Origin: Phoronis australis
Taxonomy: Eukaryota > Phoronida > Phoronidae
Assembly: GCA_002633005.1 (NCBI GenBank)
Contig: NMRA01000190.1
Coordinates: 341,625 to 401,624, forward strand
Direction of reading: 5' to 3'
DNA: 60,000 nt
In this document: one piece after another, positions 42,613-54,935 of the stretch
Layout of the letters: each line of letters opens with the position of its first letter
How positions within the stretch are numbered: position 1 is the first letter of the stretch
Notes under the pieces: generated by a model
Told to the model about the DNA's origin: nothing
Databases searched by the model: none
The model's input: the letters and a program-made list of their open reading frames with translations, nothing else
Program-made: the position numbers and the translations under genes

Positions 42613-45288
42613 CAGTGGCGGATCTAGGGTATCACAAGGGGGGGGCCCAACATGTTGTCTGAAAACATTTGTGCAAAGCACGATTAGATGCGCATGGCAC
42701 CGAATGGGGGGAGGTAGGGAGGGGCGTTCGCCCAGGAAAAATTTTCTGTTTTTTCCTCTAAAAATCCAGCATTTTCCTTGATTCCTGAAGTAATATCCAA
42801 GAAAAAAAGGCAAAGAAAAAGAAAAAAAAAACACGGCGAATGTGTCAAACATGAAAAACTACAATTTTCACTGACTCGAACTCACGACATGGCGGAAATA
42901 GCGATAGTACTCTGGAGTTCCGAATAGTAGTAGGGACAGCAATAATAGTATAGACTGGAAAATTTCACGATTTTTGATAATAGTAGAGACTAATAATAGT
43001 ATACACCCAACATTTTTGCCACTAGAAAAGTAGAATAATAGTATAGACCGGAAATTTGTCGGAAAAAATTAATAATAGTATAGAATGGAATAATGGTATA
43101 GACGGCAAATTTGTGGAAATTTAAACATAGTATAGACTGGAATAATAATATTGATTACAAATTTAGGTAAAATCTAATAATGATATAGAAAGGAATATTG
43201 CAAAACAGCAAATTCTAAGGAATAATGGAATAGGCGGAAAATTTGTGGAAAATTAAAAATGATATAAACTGGAATAATAACATTGATTACAAATTTGCGT
43301 AAAATCTAGTAACGGTAGATGGAAATAATAGGAAGTGCAAAATCTAATAATGATGTAAATAGGACTGGAATAATAGTGCAAAGAAGCATATTCTGTCTGA
43401 CCACCGCTTTAAAATTGTTTCAAAGAAAAACTTTTAAATTGAACATTAGCATAGTTAAATTATTGCAGTGGTGTATCCACCCATAGAACAGTGAAGTGGA
43501 ATAAAGTGTCATTGCTAAAACAAAGATCATTCGTTTATTCAATAACTTTCAATGGAAGTCTATATAGATGTGTTTCAAACAGTATGCGTTATTATTTTAC
43601 TCAAAAAAGAATGTGACATTCATACTAGAGATGCCAATGTCGACTAAGTCCAAAAATTATAACAAGGAGGTAAATATTTCAGCAGCAAGGTCCAGTATTC
43701 CACAAAGCCGACAATAAAGTGTCTTGGTAAAACGAGTCGCATTTTTATCATACATGTTCCTGACAGTCGAGCCTTTGTTTCTCTCAATCTCATGTCTTGC
43801 ACAATGTTCATAGTCAATACCCTCGTAATGTTTGTCAGAATTCGACGTCAAAAAGTCGGTACAGCCAAAATTTTACACGGCCAGAAATTGAGATTTCTTG
43901 CAGAATTGCCCAACATTCAAGTCCATGACCACAACTACGTCCACAATCTTGAATATCTAATTAGATATAATAAACAAACCGATTCACGTGTGTTTCCATT
44001 TACTTGGACGGGAGAGCAAGTAGAAATCAATTTCAATAGATATCGACTGGATTGTCGAACGTTAGCAACTATGTCATTTTCAAGATTAACCATTAGTCCA
44101 TTCTTCCTGTTCATAAAAACAATCTATTCTCAAGTTTGGAGCGAATTGTAAAAATGCTGATTTCCGATGTTGTAGGCAACTTGTTGGTACTTTATTGATT
44201 CTAGGAACCTGGTTCCTAGGTAGCCAGCCAGCTAGCTGCCTGTATGAAGGCTAGTTCCTAGGTTGATTGAAAGGTTCAGCACCATTCATTAACTGCACGG
44301 GTATTTGCGCTTCCTTGACTTGCCGCATTATCACCACGGTCCATATCTGTAGCTGGATTATTTGTCGTACCAGCGTCTGAATCAATGTCTGTATCTGGAA
44401 CATCTCTCGGTTTGTAAAATAATCCTCGAATTCTTTTAGGCCTTTGCGCGGCAGACGACATGATTAAGTATGTAGAATGCGCATGTCAATAATGATGGAA
44501 AGCGCAGATGACACTGGCTGTGCAAAATCCCGGAATTATTCCCCCATAAACGCAAACTTTGGGGACAGACACAGTGAAGAGTTGTTAAGGCTTCCCAGTT
44601 TTTCACAGGGTACAATTATTGGATCACCCAAAGAAACTCATCGAAAGCGTTTTTATTTATATGTATATTGAGCTGCCGTTAACAACGATTTGTGTCACGG
44701 GGCGCGCAGAATATTGAAAAATGCACTTTTTGTGCATTAAATTCATCATTTCTGGAGTTACTGATGGCCTATTTCTTTGAGCGACTGCCGACCAGCCGAT
44801 AATATTAAGAGAAGTGGTCATTATTTCAAGCTTTTTAAATTTTGCCAACACTTCCTTAATTCTGACCAATCCCGTCGAACCCGTCCAAAATAACATTCTG
44901 GCCTTCCAGCAGACAGCCGCTGCGTAAATCCTTGCTTGGGAGTCCCGTTATTTACGCTTTGAAACATACAGTTGTATATTTTAGCGAATAAAATCTTTTA
45001 ACGTGTATGACATGTGACTTACGTGTGTAACGCGGAGTCGTATATAGATCTTCTAAATTACGAAATTTGAACAGAGTGTCTCGTGGTCTTGAGGTTTAGA
45101 GCAAAGTAAGAGCAATTAAATCATGTCTCACGACCAAGGTATGATACCCGGTGGCAGCAGCTAAGTTTTTGTGTAACAAATTTGTAATGAATGAAACAAA
45201 AATTGAGAACTTACTCAATCAAATAATCGTGGAGAGTGGAAAAAGGTTAGAAAATTAATAAACGGGCCCCCCCCTAAATCCGCCTATG
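42613..45288. mobile_element. Probable hAT-like element, about 2.7 kb, decayed
   Basis: The left end is CAGTGGCGGATCTAGG with a G-run; the right end is a C-run, CCTAAATCCGCC, TATG. TTACC occurs at both outer flanks, but no clean 8-bp duplication is seen. A minus-strand frame at 44276-44461 (MSSAAQRPKRIRGLF, then acidic and Ser-rich) could be a transposase N-terminus, and other short frames (43657-43851 minus, 43792-44151 plus) lie inside. No catalytic domain is recognised, so these may be two separate fragments. Confidence 0.45.
42930..43390. repeat. Degenerate tandem repeat (AATAATAGTATAGACTGGAAA)n
   Basis: More than ten imperfect units of about 20-45 bases share AATAATAGTATAGAC/TGGAA plus an AAATTTGTGG spacer, decaying rightwards. 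It is non-coding. Confidence 0.75.
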
Positions 45289-46925
45289 TTACCTGTTAGC
45301 GTTATGTTTCGCCTCGTTTTACCTTCCGCTAACAACTTGCTGTGAATCATATGAGCCTCAGTTTGTGTTAGCCACTCGCTAACACTGTGCAACTCCCTAT
45401 TTGCTGATTGGTTGCACGCTTTGTGGTTTTATCAGATCCGTGCGTGGTTTGATTCCCGGGTTGGGTAATCTCGGCAATTACTAACTACAATACTTCCCAT
45501 TGGTTTCTTATCTCCATGTATTTGAAGGGAATGGTTGTGCACCCCAGTCATGGAATAAGAGCTTTTCAACTCGTCAAAAATACATATTTATTATTACACT
45601 TAAAATTGTCACTTAAAAAAGCGCTTACTTTCTTTAGCAATCCTTTTTGGTTCTATGCATATCCTTCATGAAACCTGTGTTTGGGAATTAAGATGACTTA
45701 AGCGAAGAATTCCAACTCCACTTTCTTCTTTGCTGTTAACTTTTTCACCGCACGCAATAACCACCAAATGATGTCACAAGTTAGGTCACAACAAGAGACT
45801 GTGGAGCATGAGACCTGGCGGCTGACACTTGCAAAAAGGAGCATGGGAGGATATCCAAAGGAACTCGAAAGATGTCTGTCGGACTTTTTATTTGTGAACT
45901 GGCGTGATTTCCTTAAAATGGCACCAGGCAATGGAAACTCAAGTGAACCTCCACAGATTTTCATGAATATGTTCAAATTATGTAATTGTTGACTAAATTG
46001 TCTCCAAAGTCATGGTATGTTTTAATTATAACTCAATGCATATAAATGCATGCATCATTCGATGTTATTCGCTGTATTTCAAGATATAAATGCATGCATC
46101 ATTCGATGTTATTCGCTGTATTTCAAGATAAGTAATTTTTTATTGGGATATTATGATATCCATGCGTAACCAAGCAGGAACAGTTTGCCAAAATAAAGGA
46201 AACCCTGTGTAGGGAAAGGGTTGCGAAAGTTCAGGCCCTTACAAGTGCGCATGAAATAAACAAGATAATAGATCCCTGATGTGAAAAATCGAACTAAGAC
46301 TGCCAGTGCACCCACATTTGCCTGATCGGCATTTTGTTTAGTCAAACAGAAAGTTGTGACTGTCTCGCGTGCTTTATTGCCACTTAGTTTCCCCTCTTTG
46401 GTCCAGTGGCCCTCGCAGGTGCACCACATAGGGTAAAATCAGATGATCAGCATGTGACTTATAATCAAAGCCTTCCCCTTTTTGCAGAGCGATTCCTACC
46501 TCTGTTCATTTGATTTCTATACTATATTCAGTGCGTCTGTGGCAACTTCGGGGTGACCTGGGATTTTGACCTTGTTGCCAAACAAAATCTGCAGTCGCAT
46601 TGGTAATCTGGAGGTCGCCAAAACGAGTCCTTTCTTCGCTATTTTAGGCCGACCCACGGTTGTTAGGCTCGGTACTTAATACAAAAATTTTATCAAAAGT
46701 GACATGTATCTTTCACTTCAGTCAGTAAGCTACTTGTGTATGACTGAGCTTCAAAACACAAGATGATGCTGGGGAAACACCATATCCTTTGCTCACCTTA
46801 GCGGGCTTAATTGAACGGCTGAGGTGAACAAGGGCTCTATAGTCACTCTAATGTCACCATCTTGATGAAGCCTTTTTGCATTAACCCTCGTATCCTATTG
46901 AAGTGTAGCTGCTGTTTTTTTCCAG
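45289..46925. other. Region expected to hold the FAM199X first exon; not resolved
   Basis: The first identified FAM199X exon needs an upstream exon ending in phase 2. An open frame at 45768-45992 (plus) has no fitting donor or phase. I could not choose a start codon. Confidence 0.3.
46042..46129. repeat. Perfect 44-bp tandem duplication
   Basis: ATAAATGCATGCATCATTCG and the next 24 bases (46042-46085) are repeated exactly at 46086-46129. It is upstream of the FAM199X-like gene. Confidence 0.95.
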
Positions 46926-49900
46926 CTCGTGGTCTGATCCACCGCTGCCCAAGCTGTATGCAGAAACAGAGACCTTCCTTGGTGATATAGGTGTGGAATT
47001 CATCGAAGTCGGAATAAACAGGTGGGCTTTTGCCTTAGCTTAAAAGTACTAGTCAGTGAACAGCTACTAACTAGCACAAGATCTCTGATACTACTAGTTA
47101 AAATCTTTGAAAGAAAACCATGGTTGGTTACCATTGTCAGCCATCCTTGATGTGGAGAAGATCTGGGCAATGTTCCGTAGACACGAGAACATCGTGAAAA
47201 CACAAGATCACATAGTAGTATTTAGAAAGTCATTTATGGAAGCCCTTAGCTCACTGTCTCCTAGAAAAATCACTAAGCCTCACTGTTTGCTTGCTTGCTT
47301 GCTCTAAGCAATGTGTAAGACGACTCTTCGGCATTACTGCAAAGCATTACTATTGACTACCTGAAGCAGTGGTAGGATGGGACAGGGCTGTTCCCCTCTC
47401 ACTCAAAGAAATTACCTTCAGGAGGCTCAGGCATCTTTCTCCTCCAATGAATGTGGGTCCTGTAATGTCAATAAATGATTATTTTTATTTTAAATATTTA
47501 ATTTATAGTCATTGCTGAAACCCCCACCCCCCAGAAAGTTGGGCTTAAGCTTGATTAGTGTGATAGTCTGATGGTGCATGCATACCGCTGTTTTCACTTT
47601 AATCTTTCCTTGTTCTCCACTCATAACATTGACCACTGTGACACAATAATGATGTTTCAGGGTGAAGCACGACCACAAAGAACCATCCATTTTCCACCAG
47701 CTTAGCTTCAGTGAGACCTCTAGCAGTACAAGCGTGGCTGGCTCTGAAGTGAGCGATGAAACTTACATCGACGCTGAAATTGATCTGGAGTCATCCAGGT
47801 TTAGTCTGGACACTGATCACGAATACCTGTCGTCGTCGCTGCTCAGCAGTTTTGGAGAGACGAGTAGCTTTTCAGGTGAGCTTGTAATAATTACCAAATC
47901 TGCCCTAGCCTTAAGTGCCCTATGTGTGTATATATACATACTTAGGTATGGGGGATATGGTTGTTCCTTGTTGAGGCGGTGATGATTATAAGGTTGGATG
48001 CTGTTGGCACAGAAAACCCCAGTGGTGCAATGGACATATATGCTGCTGATTGTCTCTGATCCCTGTACTTCTTATTGTGTCTTGTTCTAGAGTAACAGGA
48101 TGGGTACCCCAGCCTAGTGTGACAAGCACTGGTGTTAGCAATGTTCTTAAATTGATCTGGCGTATTTTTCAATCGTGGCTTTAAGGGATTGCGTGTCTTC
48201 CATACTCCATCCACCTCTATGATGTGAGATACCCCAGTTGTACTTGTTCTGCAACTGAGCGCGAAGCACCCCGCATATTCCGTGATTGATGTTTAGTTTG
48301 GTCTCGGACATAACAGGTGCAAGAGGAAACAAGCAAGTCATAACTACCATTGATTTCTGTAGATCACTGGCTTTAATACTTGTTTACAAAAAGTATGTGT
48401 AATGCAATTATTCATTGTTAGCTATAGGTTCGTATAGAGAACATGTTTCCATTCATATCACTGTTGTGACCATTCTTTTGTGTTTTTGCCTTCAGACCAC
48501 GTCAGCTTTACTGGATTGACGTGGGGTGACGTAGACCTACAACTGTCAGGTGACACCTGTGTAGACGTAAGCAGTCATGACACGTCGTCAGAGAAAGTAC
48601 CTAGTCCCACAAGTTCTCCAGCTCCAAGCCGGGAGGGAGCGTTACCTGTAGACTTCATAGATGACAATGCTCCGTGGTAGGTGGCAGCATTGTAGTCAGA
48701 AAGATGGTCATGTTCTAGTGCTGAGCGTTTAGCTTTCTCATCAAATCTGGTTATAGGAATTGTGTCCGAACTGAACTGTAGTTGTTATTAAGTGACGTGG
48801 AGATCAGGCAGAAAGTTTTCGGGTCACCGATTCAATTGCGTGCCGTGATAAGGTACTTTGTAAATGTAGAATTGTTGGCGACAGCGGTAGAACACTCTCA
48901 GGGAGACAGTATTTCTCCCTAAAAGTCAGCACAAGTATTCTCAGTAAGGAAACTGTCAAAAAAACGACTTCTGATTTATCTAACTGCAGTTGTAAAGTGT
49001 TGTTCCTTTCTCAGAAAATGAGAAATGATTCCTAGCAATGAGAAGAACTGACAAGTCGTCATTGCTTCAAGCCACGCCCATTTTGTTGCGCATCACAACT
49101 GGTTACAGTGAAGTTCTTATATTTGGGACACGATATGGTGGACAGGGGAAATTTCATTATGTCATATTTCTCAACAAAATTACTTGCGTAGCTATTACCA
49201 AATAACATTTGTTAAAATTTCAGGCATTTGCAACAATGTGGTAAGCCTCTGAAAAATAGAAATATGGCAATTTTAGCAATTATTTTTGTCCTAAATTGAT
49301 GAATTTTTACTGTAGTTTCAGTCACCAATGGAGTAAGGCCATCTGTAGAGTTCTAGTCGCGTTATTAAAACCAGCTGCAGTTGAAACCCAGAAAAATAAT
49401 GCCGTGAAGTTGTTTTGGAATAGCAAATTTATATCTGTGAAGAAAGTTGTTGTTTTTAACGCTTTGCATGTTGATAGTGGCTTTTACTGTGTCCATTTCT
49501 CAACTACATCTTTTGTGAGTGGTTCTTTTTCTCCGATCTAACTGCATTACATTGAACCTACTTTATAATGTTTGCTGCCTTATTGCATTCCATTCCACAA
49601 GTCCTTAAGGCAGTTAGACTTGTTGAAATTTGATTTAGCTTCGTTCAACTTCTGGTGCAATGAAGGTTTTAGAAAGCTCCCAGGATGGTTTGTTTGAACG
49701 CGGTTTGATTGGAAATTTGTGTTCTCTGAAAAATAAGGCCATTTGTTAAATGTGCTGCTGTTGATGAGGAAAGAAGTTGGTGTGGGAGAATAGAATTATG
49801 GTTCGTGAGAATTAGCTGCAGTACTGAAGAAAGGAAATGTGTTAATGAGAAAATAATGTTGTTAATGAGAATGTTGGTGTGAATCTTTATTATTGTATAT

Positions 49901-52900
49901 ACGAGAAGTGTGTTATCCAGCACCAGAAGTAGACATAGTGCTGTGTATTCTGTCAGCATTGTGTTTGTATATGGTGCTAGAGTATTCTATTGACAGTCAC
50001 TAATCAGCCATGCTTTCAGATTTAGTCTGAAGGCATGCTATTGTCTGTCATGACACTATTTCTTAGCTACATAAGCAATGTTTCTATAACATCTGTTGTA
50101 CTTGGGTATTTATTCTGTAGTTCCCCCTTATACTACAATGTGCACTTAAAACCAAAATAACTCCTTCAAAGTTACTACCAAAATGTCCAAATGTTAATTT
50201 AATGCACTGTCCATGATTCAAATAAAAATTGATTGCTGCGCATACAATGTCCACTGGTAATTTGACCTGCCAGCTATCATACAGAGGCTAGATTGGAGGG
50301 TCCTTTTCTATGGTCATGAAGTTGTGATGTCCGTTTCAGGAGCAGTATGACGTACAGCGAGCAATTGTCGACAGTTGAGAAATTAACAAGTCTTGTGAGT
50401 ACGGATATGGATCTTCGTGACCAGTTGGAGGTCATTAAAATAATCAACAAAGATGCAGCCTTGTCACCAACAGACACGGAGTTTGTTATTGGTAAGGCCT
50501 TGAGTTTTCTTTTAAGTTTCATTTAGAATATAGGTTTCATTTAGAACATAGGGTTTTTGGAAATATGTCGTCAAATCGGACTTTTATCAGAGTCATTGAC
50601 AAAGATATGGCGGTACGTTGTCACTCTTAGACGCAGAGTTTGTTGTTGGCTGGGGCTTGCAGCACTGTGTTAAAAGAGATTTCTGGTATTTCTTGGGATT
50701 ATGTTGATCCACTCTTGTAGTCAAATTAAATATAGATACTGGCAGAATGCTTATTTACATTTTCAAAATCAAAGTGCAAGTTAGTACATTAGTGAGGTTG
50801 TTTTTATGTGGGGTCCAGTGGGTTGGTTGTCATCATCCGAATCCAATTCTGAAAGTGATTGAAATTAGCGTGAATCCAATCAAGTGTAGTGCTGTTGTCT
50901 GAGACTGTTAACATTTTGCTCGGTTTTCAAAGGTACACTGAATCTAGTTTTAGCCTATATATGACTAGACCACTTAGACTTTTGTAACACAATGATGCTT
51001 AGTCAATTTTAAAAACTCTTAACCAGTATAAACTCTTACACATTGGCTGACATGACTTAGTGCTTTGGACGAATTTGTCAATGGCTTTTGGGTTATGATC
51101 ACTATCTTCTCTGTGACACGAGAAAGAAGTGTTTTAAGTGAATTGTGCTTGTATGTCTTTGGGGAAAGTCTTCAAATGGTTAGTGAAGTGACCAGGACAA
51201 GTTTTATGAATTTCCTTACTAACATCGGGAGCATGTTAGACGAGGCAACCTCTTGACTTTGTGTTATGCTCTTTCATTGTGTTCTGGTCTATTGTGTATT
51301 GCAGACCTGGCCTATCTAAGTGACGAAAAAATCCGACAGGTTCGAGAATATATCAAAAAGCACAAATCAACGACTAGCTCATCATCGTCCGCCACTGGTT
51401 TGAGTCAGCAGAAAAAAGTATGCAAAGTACGTTTGTTTTCAGGTTCTTGATCTCATTGAATTTATTTTCAATATTTCTGATGAATTTATATCACAAAGGG
51501 AGGCTTGTTCCCTCTTAAACAGAGTGTTTGCTCGAAAACCAGTTTTCTCTAGTAGTACTGAAAAGACGGGCATCAAATTGGGTCTCAAAATCTGGGACCC
51601 TTTTGTGTGACTATTGCCAAATGTTGAGTTTTTCATGTTTCTCATTTGTGAGGTTTTGATGTTCTTAGAATATTTTGAAAATTGCCAGTTTACATAGCAG
51701 GGTCGCGTTGTTAATTTGGCAGCTGGTCACACGGGGCCGGGGACTTCTTGCCTTTTAGTTACTGAGGTCACATTGTCACGTTGTACAAAATGCGTACTGA
51801 TAATCTCCTGTTCATGACAGTCTCTATTGGGAAACCAGAATTCAAGCCAAAATTGAATTTTCGTGATTCTGAAGATTGAGAAATGGGTGATTTTGGCATT
51901 CTTTTTGTAAATCACTTATCTTGTTTTGGTTTTTCTATCAACTGAGTGAAAATAGAATTGGCAGTTGATAAAATTGTCAAAAATAGCTGCTGGCGCAACT
52001 TTTCCATCTATTCTAATAAAGTGTAACATCTAGTGTGAATGATCATTTGTCGTTCATTGTAGTTCTTGAGTTTGGGATAGCCTGTTTCCTGTATCTAAAT
52101 TTGGTTCGTGACCTAATAATACATATTTCACTGTACCATGCTGGAGAATTTTACCACTTCCAACTGATCATGGAAAACCCGGACAAAAAATGAATTTCAG
52201 GCATGAAAAATCTAGAACAATATGAAAATGTGTTGAAACTTAATTAGTTAAAAAAGTCATTTTGTGAGTCTTATTAAAACACGTCTTGTTACCATTACAT
52301 ATTGTTTCATGACAGACCATCTGCCATTGGTTAGGGCACCCCGCATATTCCGTGACTGATGTTCAGTTTGGTCTCGGACATAACAGGTGCAAGAGGAAAC
52401 AAGCAAGTCATAACTACCATTGATTTCTGTAGATCACTGGCTTTAATACTTGCTTACAAAAAAATTGCATTTCAGTGTTCTCAACAGATATTGGTTCGTA
52501 AAATATCCATTTTCACGTTTGGGGATGTTTGTGCATAAAGCATGATAGGAATTCATACACTGAACAGACGTCGATCCTCAATAAATGTCCTCAAATGCTT
52601 AAGAAACAAGAGACTGAAATAACACATCATTTTCTTGATCAAAACACAACCTAAAACACAGTGGTGTGTCAGTACATGAACGCCTCCTTAAGTGTTTTTG
52701 GTGAGACTGTAGGTCTTGCAGTATTCTGTAACCTTGTTACTTGTCTTAGTTGTGTCTATGCTCACTGATTATGCTTAAGGAACAAAGTGAAATGCTCGAC
52801 AGTTTATGTAAGTTATACTGTAAATGAACGTCAATGTCAAAAGCTCTCTTGTTTCTTTCAGACTGCAGGTTATCAAAGCCGCTTGTAACATTTTTCCGAA

Positions 52901-53714
52901 ACTTTAAAGCCTCTTATATGAAGTTAGTAGTTGAGCTTGCCATTGGGACAAATAGCATTTTTCTTGATTCGTTATGCCCTTCTTTATGCCTCTCATGTGT
53001 CAGTAATATTCATGCTCTTTCAAGAACAACAACTGTAATTTTCAAATATTTCGCACTTAATATGGCGAACTAGTGAAATTTTATTTTGTTAAATTTCGCA
53101 ACAAAAAATAACTTTAAGAAAACTTTAGTCAGTTGTTAGCTTTGTTTATAGTGGACAAATGTTATAAAAAAATTCAGTGAAATTTCCAATATTTCCACCT
53201 AAGTAACCAGTCATATTATATTTAAACGAAGGTTTACCATGACATTATGCTCAGAATCATTAGATGCCCATCTCAGTTGATATATGACTCACCAGAGGGA
53301 CAATAAGCATTGTTGTGTTGTGTTGTGTTGTATCGAGACTCCAATCTGTATTAGATCTTGTGCTTATCAAAGATACATATTAAAAATTTTCAGAATCATT
53401 AGACCGCGCAATTTGTAATTTATGATAATCAAAGAAACAACGGACATTTTTTGAAGATCGTTATTAATAGGGTAGTTGTCTGATATTTGTGTGCATGGAA
53501 GGATAATACATTAAAATTATGTTACCTTGATGTTCTTCAGAAACAGGAGAGGAAGACTTACCAGAAGGCTGTAAAGCAACGACAACGTAAGGAATACCGA
53601 CAAATGATGAAGGAGCGGCGGAGTGGATTGTTCAAACGGGAAGAGGTACTGGCTCTGTCAAGAGTGGTATCAGAGCCAGACGACAATTACAGTGACGTAG
53701 ACATACTAACCTAG
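46926..53714 (+). CDS. FAM199X: FAM199X homologue, six exons seen, 5' end missing
   Basis: Exons: 46926-47021, 47661-47875, 48496-48676, 50340-50491, 51305-51417 and 53541-53714 (stop TAG). All are GT-AG with phases that join into one frame of about 310 residues. FAM199X is a conserved animal protein of unknown function, probably intracellular, with no enzymatic domain. Matching features: Ser-rich acidic stretch (SSSTSVAGSEVSDE); DDNAPWSSMTYSEQ junction matching the family's LPW motif; the conserved core VSTDMDLRDQLEVIKIIN, then SPTDTEFVI, then LSDEKIRQVREYIKKH; a poly-Ser linker; and a basic coiled C-terminus (KQRQRKEYRQMMKERRSGLF) ending in an acidic DVDILT like the vertebrate DVDVLM. The first listed exon (GVEFIEVGINR) is the least certain. 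Introns carry a 127-bp repeat pair. The 3' UTR would contain the 61-bp tandem array, with AATAAA at 54930. Confidence 0.9.
48266..48392. repeat. 127-bp dispersed repeat, copy 1 (FAM199X intron)
   Basis: Matches 52336-52462 in the same orientation with three mismatches. It starts GCACCCCGCATATTCCGTGA and ends TTAATACTTGTTTACAAAAA. Sequences outside these limits are unrelated. The block left of copy 1 (about 47945-48265) reads as open minus-strand frames, so this may be the end of a longer, unrecognised element. Confidence 0.85.
52336..52462. repeat. 127-bp dispersed repeat, copy 2 (FAM199X intron)
   Basis: Second copy of 48266-48392, in the last FAM199X intron, 4,070 bases away in direct orientation. 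Confidence 0.85.
53311..53333 (+). repeat. (TTGTG)n microsatellite
   Basis: Four consecutive GTTGT units in the last FAM199X intron. Confidence 0.8.
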
Positions 53715-54092
53715 CTGTGGCTACACAGTGTCATTGTTATGTAGTAGTGATATGTCATACCTTGGAGGTTAATTTATTCACTAGCTATGCAAAGCTGCAT
53801 TGCTTGTGTTGAATGGTGAAATTGGTGCGCAACATCGTGTTGTATGTTTTTGTAATGGAGATTGCATAATCTTATCGCAATGTTTTTACGCTCTTGGTGA
53901 GTTGTTTTATTTTAAAACATTTGGCAATGCTGGCCTTATTGTTTTGCGTAAAAGAATCATGTGAGTGGGTGTGTGTGTTTGTGCAATTTCGACAGCAAAG
54001 AATGCAGCTTACTAGCTAATTAATGTATGCCAAGTCTCTTGATAATTACAGTATTTCTACTTTTACTTGTGATCCGTGGTCTGTACATGCTT

Positions 54093-54660
54093 ACAGTGTT
54101 ACATTGGGTGCACACCCATACAATATGAGGAATGTGTCACTTGCTAACTAGTTCATGGTGTTACATTGGGTGCACACCCATCCAATATGAGGAATCTGTC
54201 ACTTGCTAACTAGTTCATGGTGTTACATTGGGTGCACACACATCCAATATGAGGAATCTGTCACTTGCTATTAACTAGTTCATGGTGTTACATTGGGTGC
54301 ACACCTATCCAATAGGAGGAATCTGTCACTTGCTAACTAGTTCATGGTGTTACATTGGGTGCACACCCATCCAATATGAGGAATCTGTCACTTGCTAACT
54401 AGTTCATGGTGTTACATTGGGTGCACACCTATCCAATAGGAGGAATCTGTCACTTGCTATTAACTAGTTCATGGTGTTACATTGGGTGCACACCGATCCA
54501 ATATGAGGAATCTGTCACTTGCTAACTAGTTCATGGTGTTACATTGGGTGCACACCCATCCAATATGAGGAATCTGTCACTTGCTAACTAGTTCATGGTG
54601 TTACATTGGGTGCACACCTATCCAATAGGAGGAATCTGTCACTTGCTAACTAGTTCATGG
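54093..54660 (+). repeat. 61-bp minisatellite, nine copies, presumed FAM199X 3' UTR
   Basis: The unit starts GTGTTACATTGGGTGCACAC, then CCATCCAATATGAGGAATC, TGTCACTTGCTAACTAGTTC, ATG. Units 4, 6 and 9 share CCTATCCAATAGG; units 3 and 6 carry a TTA insertion before ACTAG. The ordered subtypes suggest higher-order duplication of two- or three-unit blocks. Confidence 0.95.
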
Positions 54661-54929
54661 TTTTTCAATAACTATGCACTTGAACCTTGAGTTGCAATCT
54701 GTCCATCACAACGAAAAAGTCAAAGCAATCTGCCATCATGACAGAGAAGTAACTCCAACTCACAGAAGCTCATTTAGTCTGTCTTTTCAAACCTCAGTTC
54801 CAAAATACAATGAGATTAACAACCTCAAGTAGGGCTCAATGAACACCCTGCCTTGTACTGATATTTTGTATCCATAGCTGCACTTATATTGTTGGGGATG
54901 TCGAAGATATGGTGATATATCTATATGGA

Positions 54930-54935
54930 AATAAA
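54930..54935 (+). terminator. Candidate poly(A) signal of FAM199X
   Basis: AATAAA, 1.2 kb beyond the stop codon and the first clear one after the minisatellite. Confidence 0.4.

Noticed and set aside
43792-44151. 119-codon plus-strand frame as a gene
   Set aside because: No recognisable domain, lies inside transposon-like DNA, and overlaps a comparable frame on the other strand.
45060-45160. tRNA-like or SINE head near CTCGTGGTCTTGAGG
   Set aside because: No acceptable B box at the right distance and no cloverleaf.
45768-45992. 74-codon plus-strand frame as FAM199X first exon
   Set aside because: No donor in the needed phase and no similarity to the FAM199X N-terminus; the minus strand is equally open.
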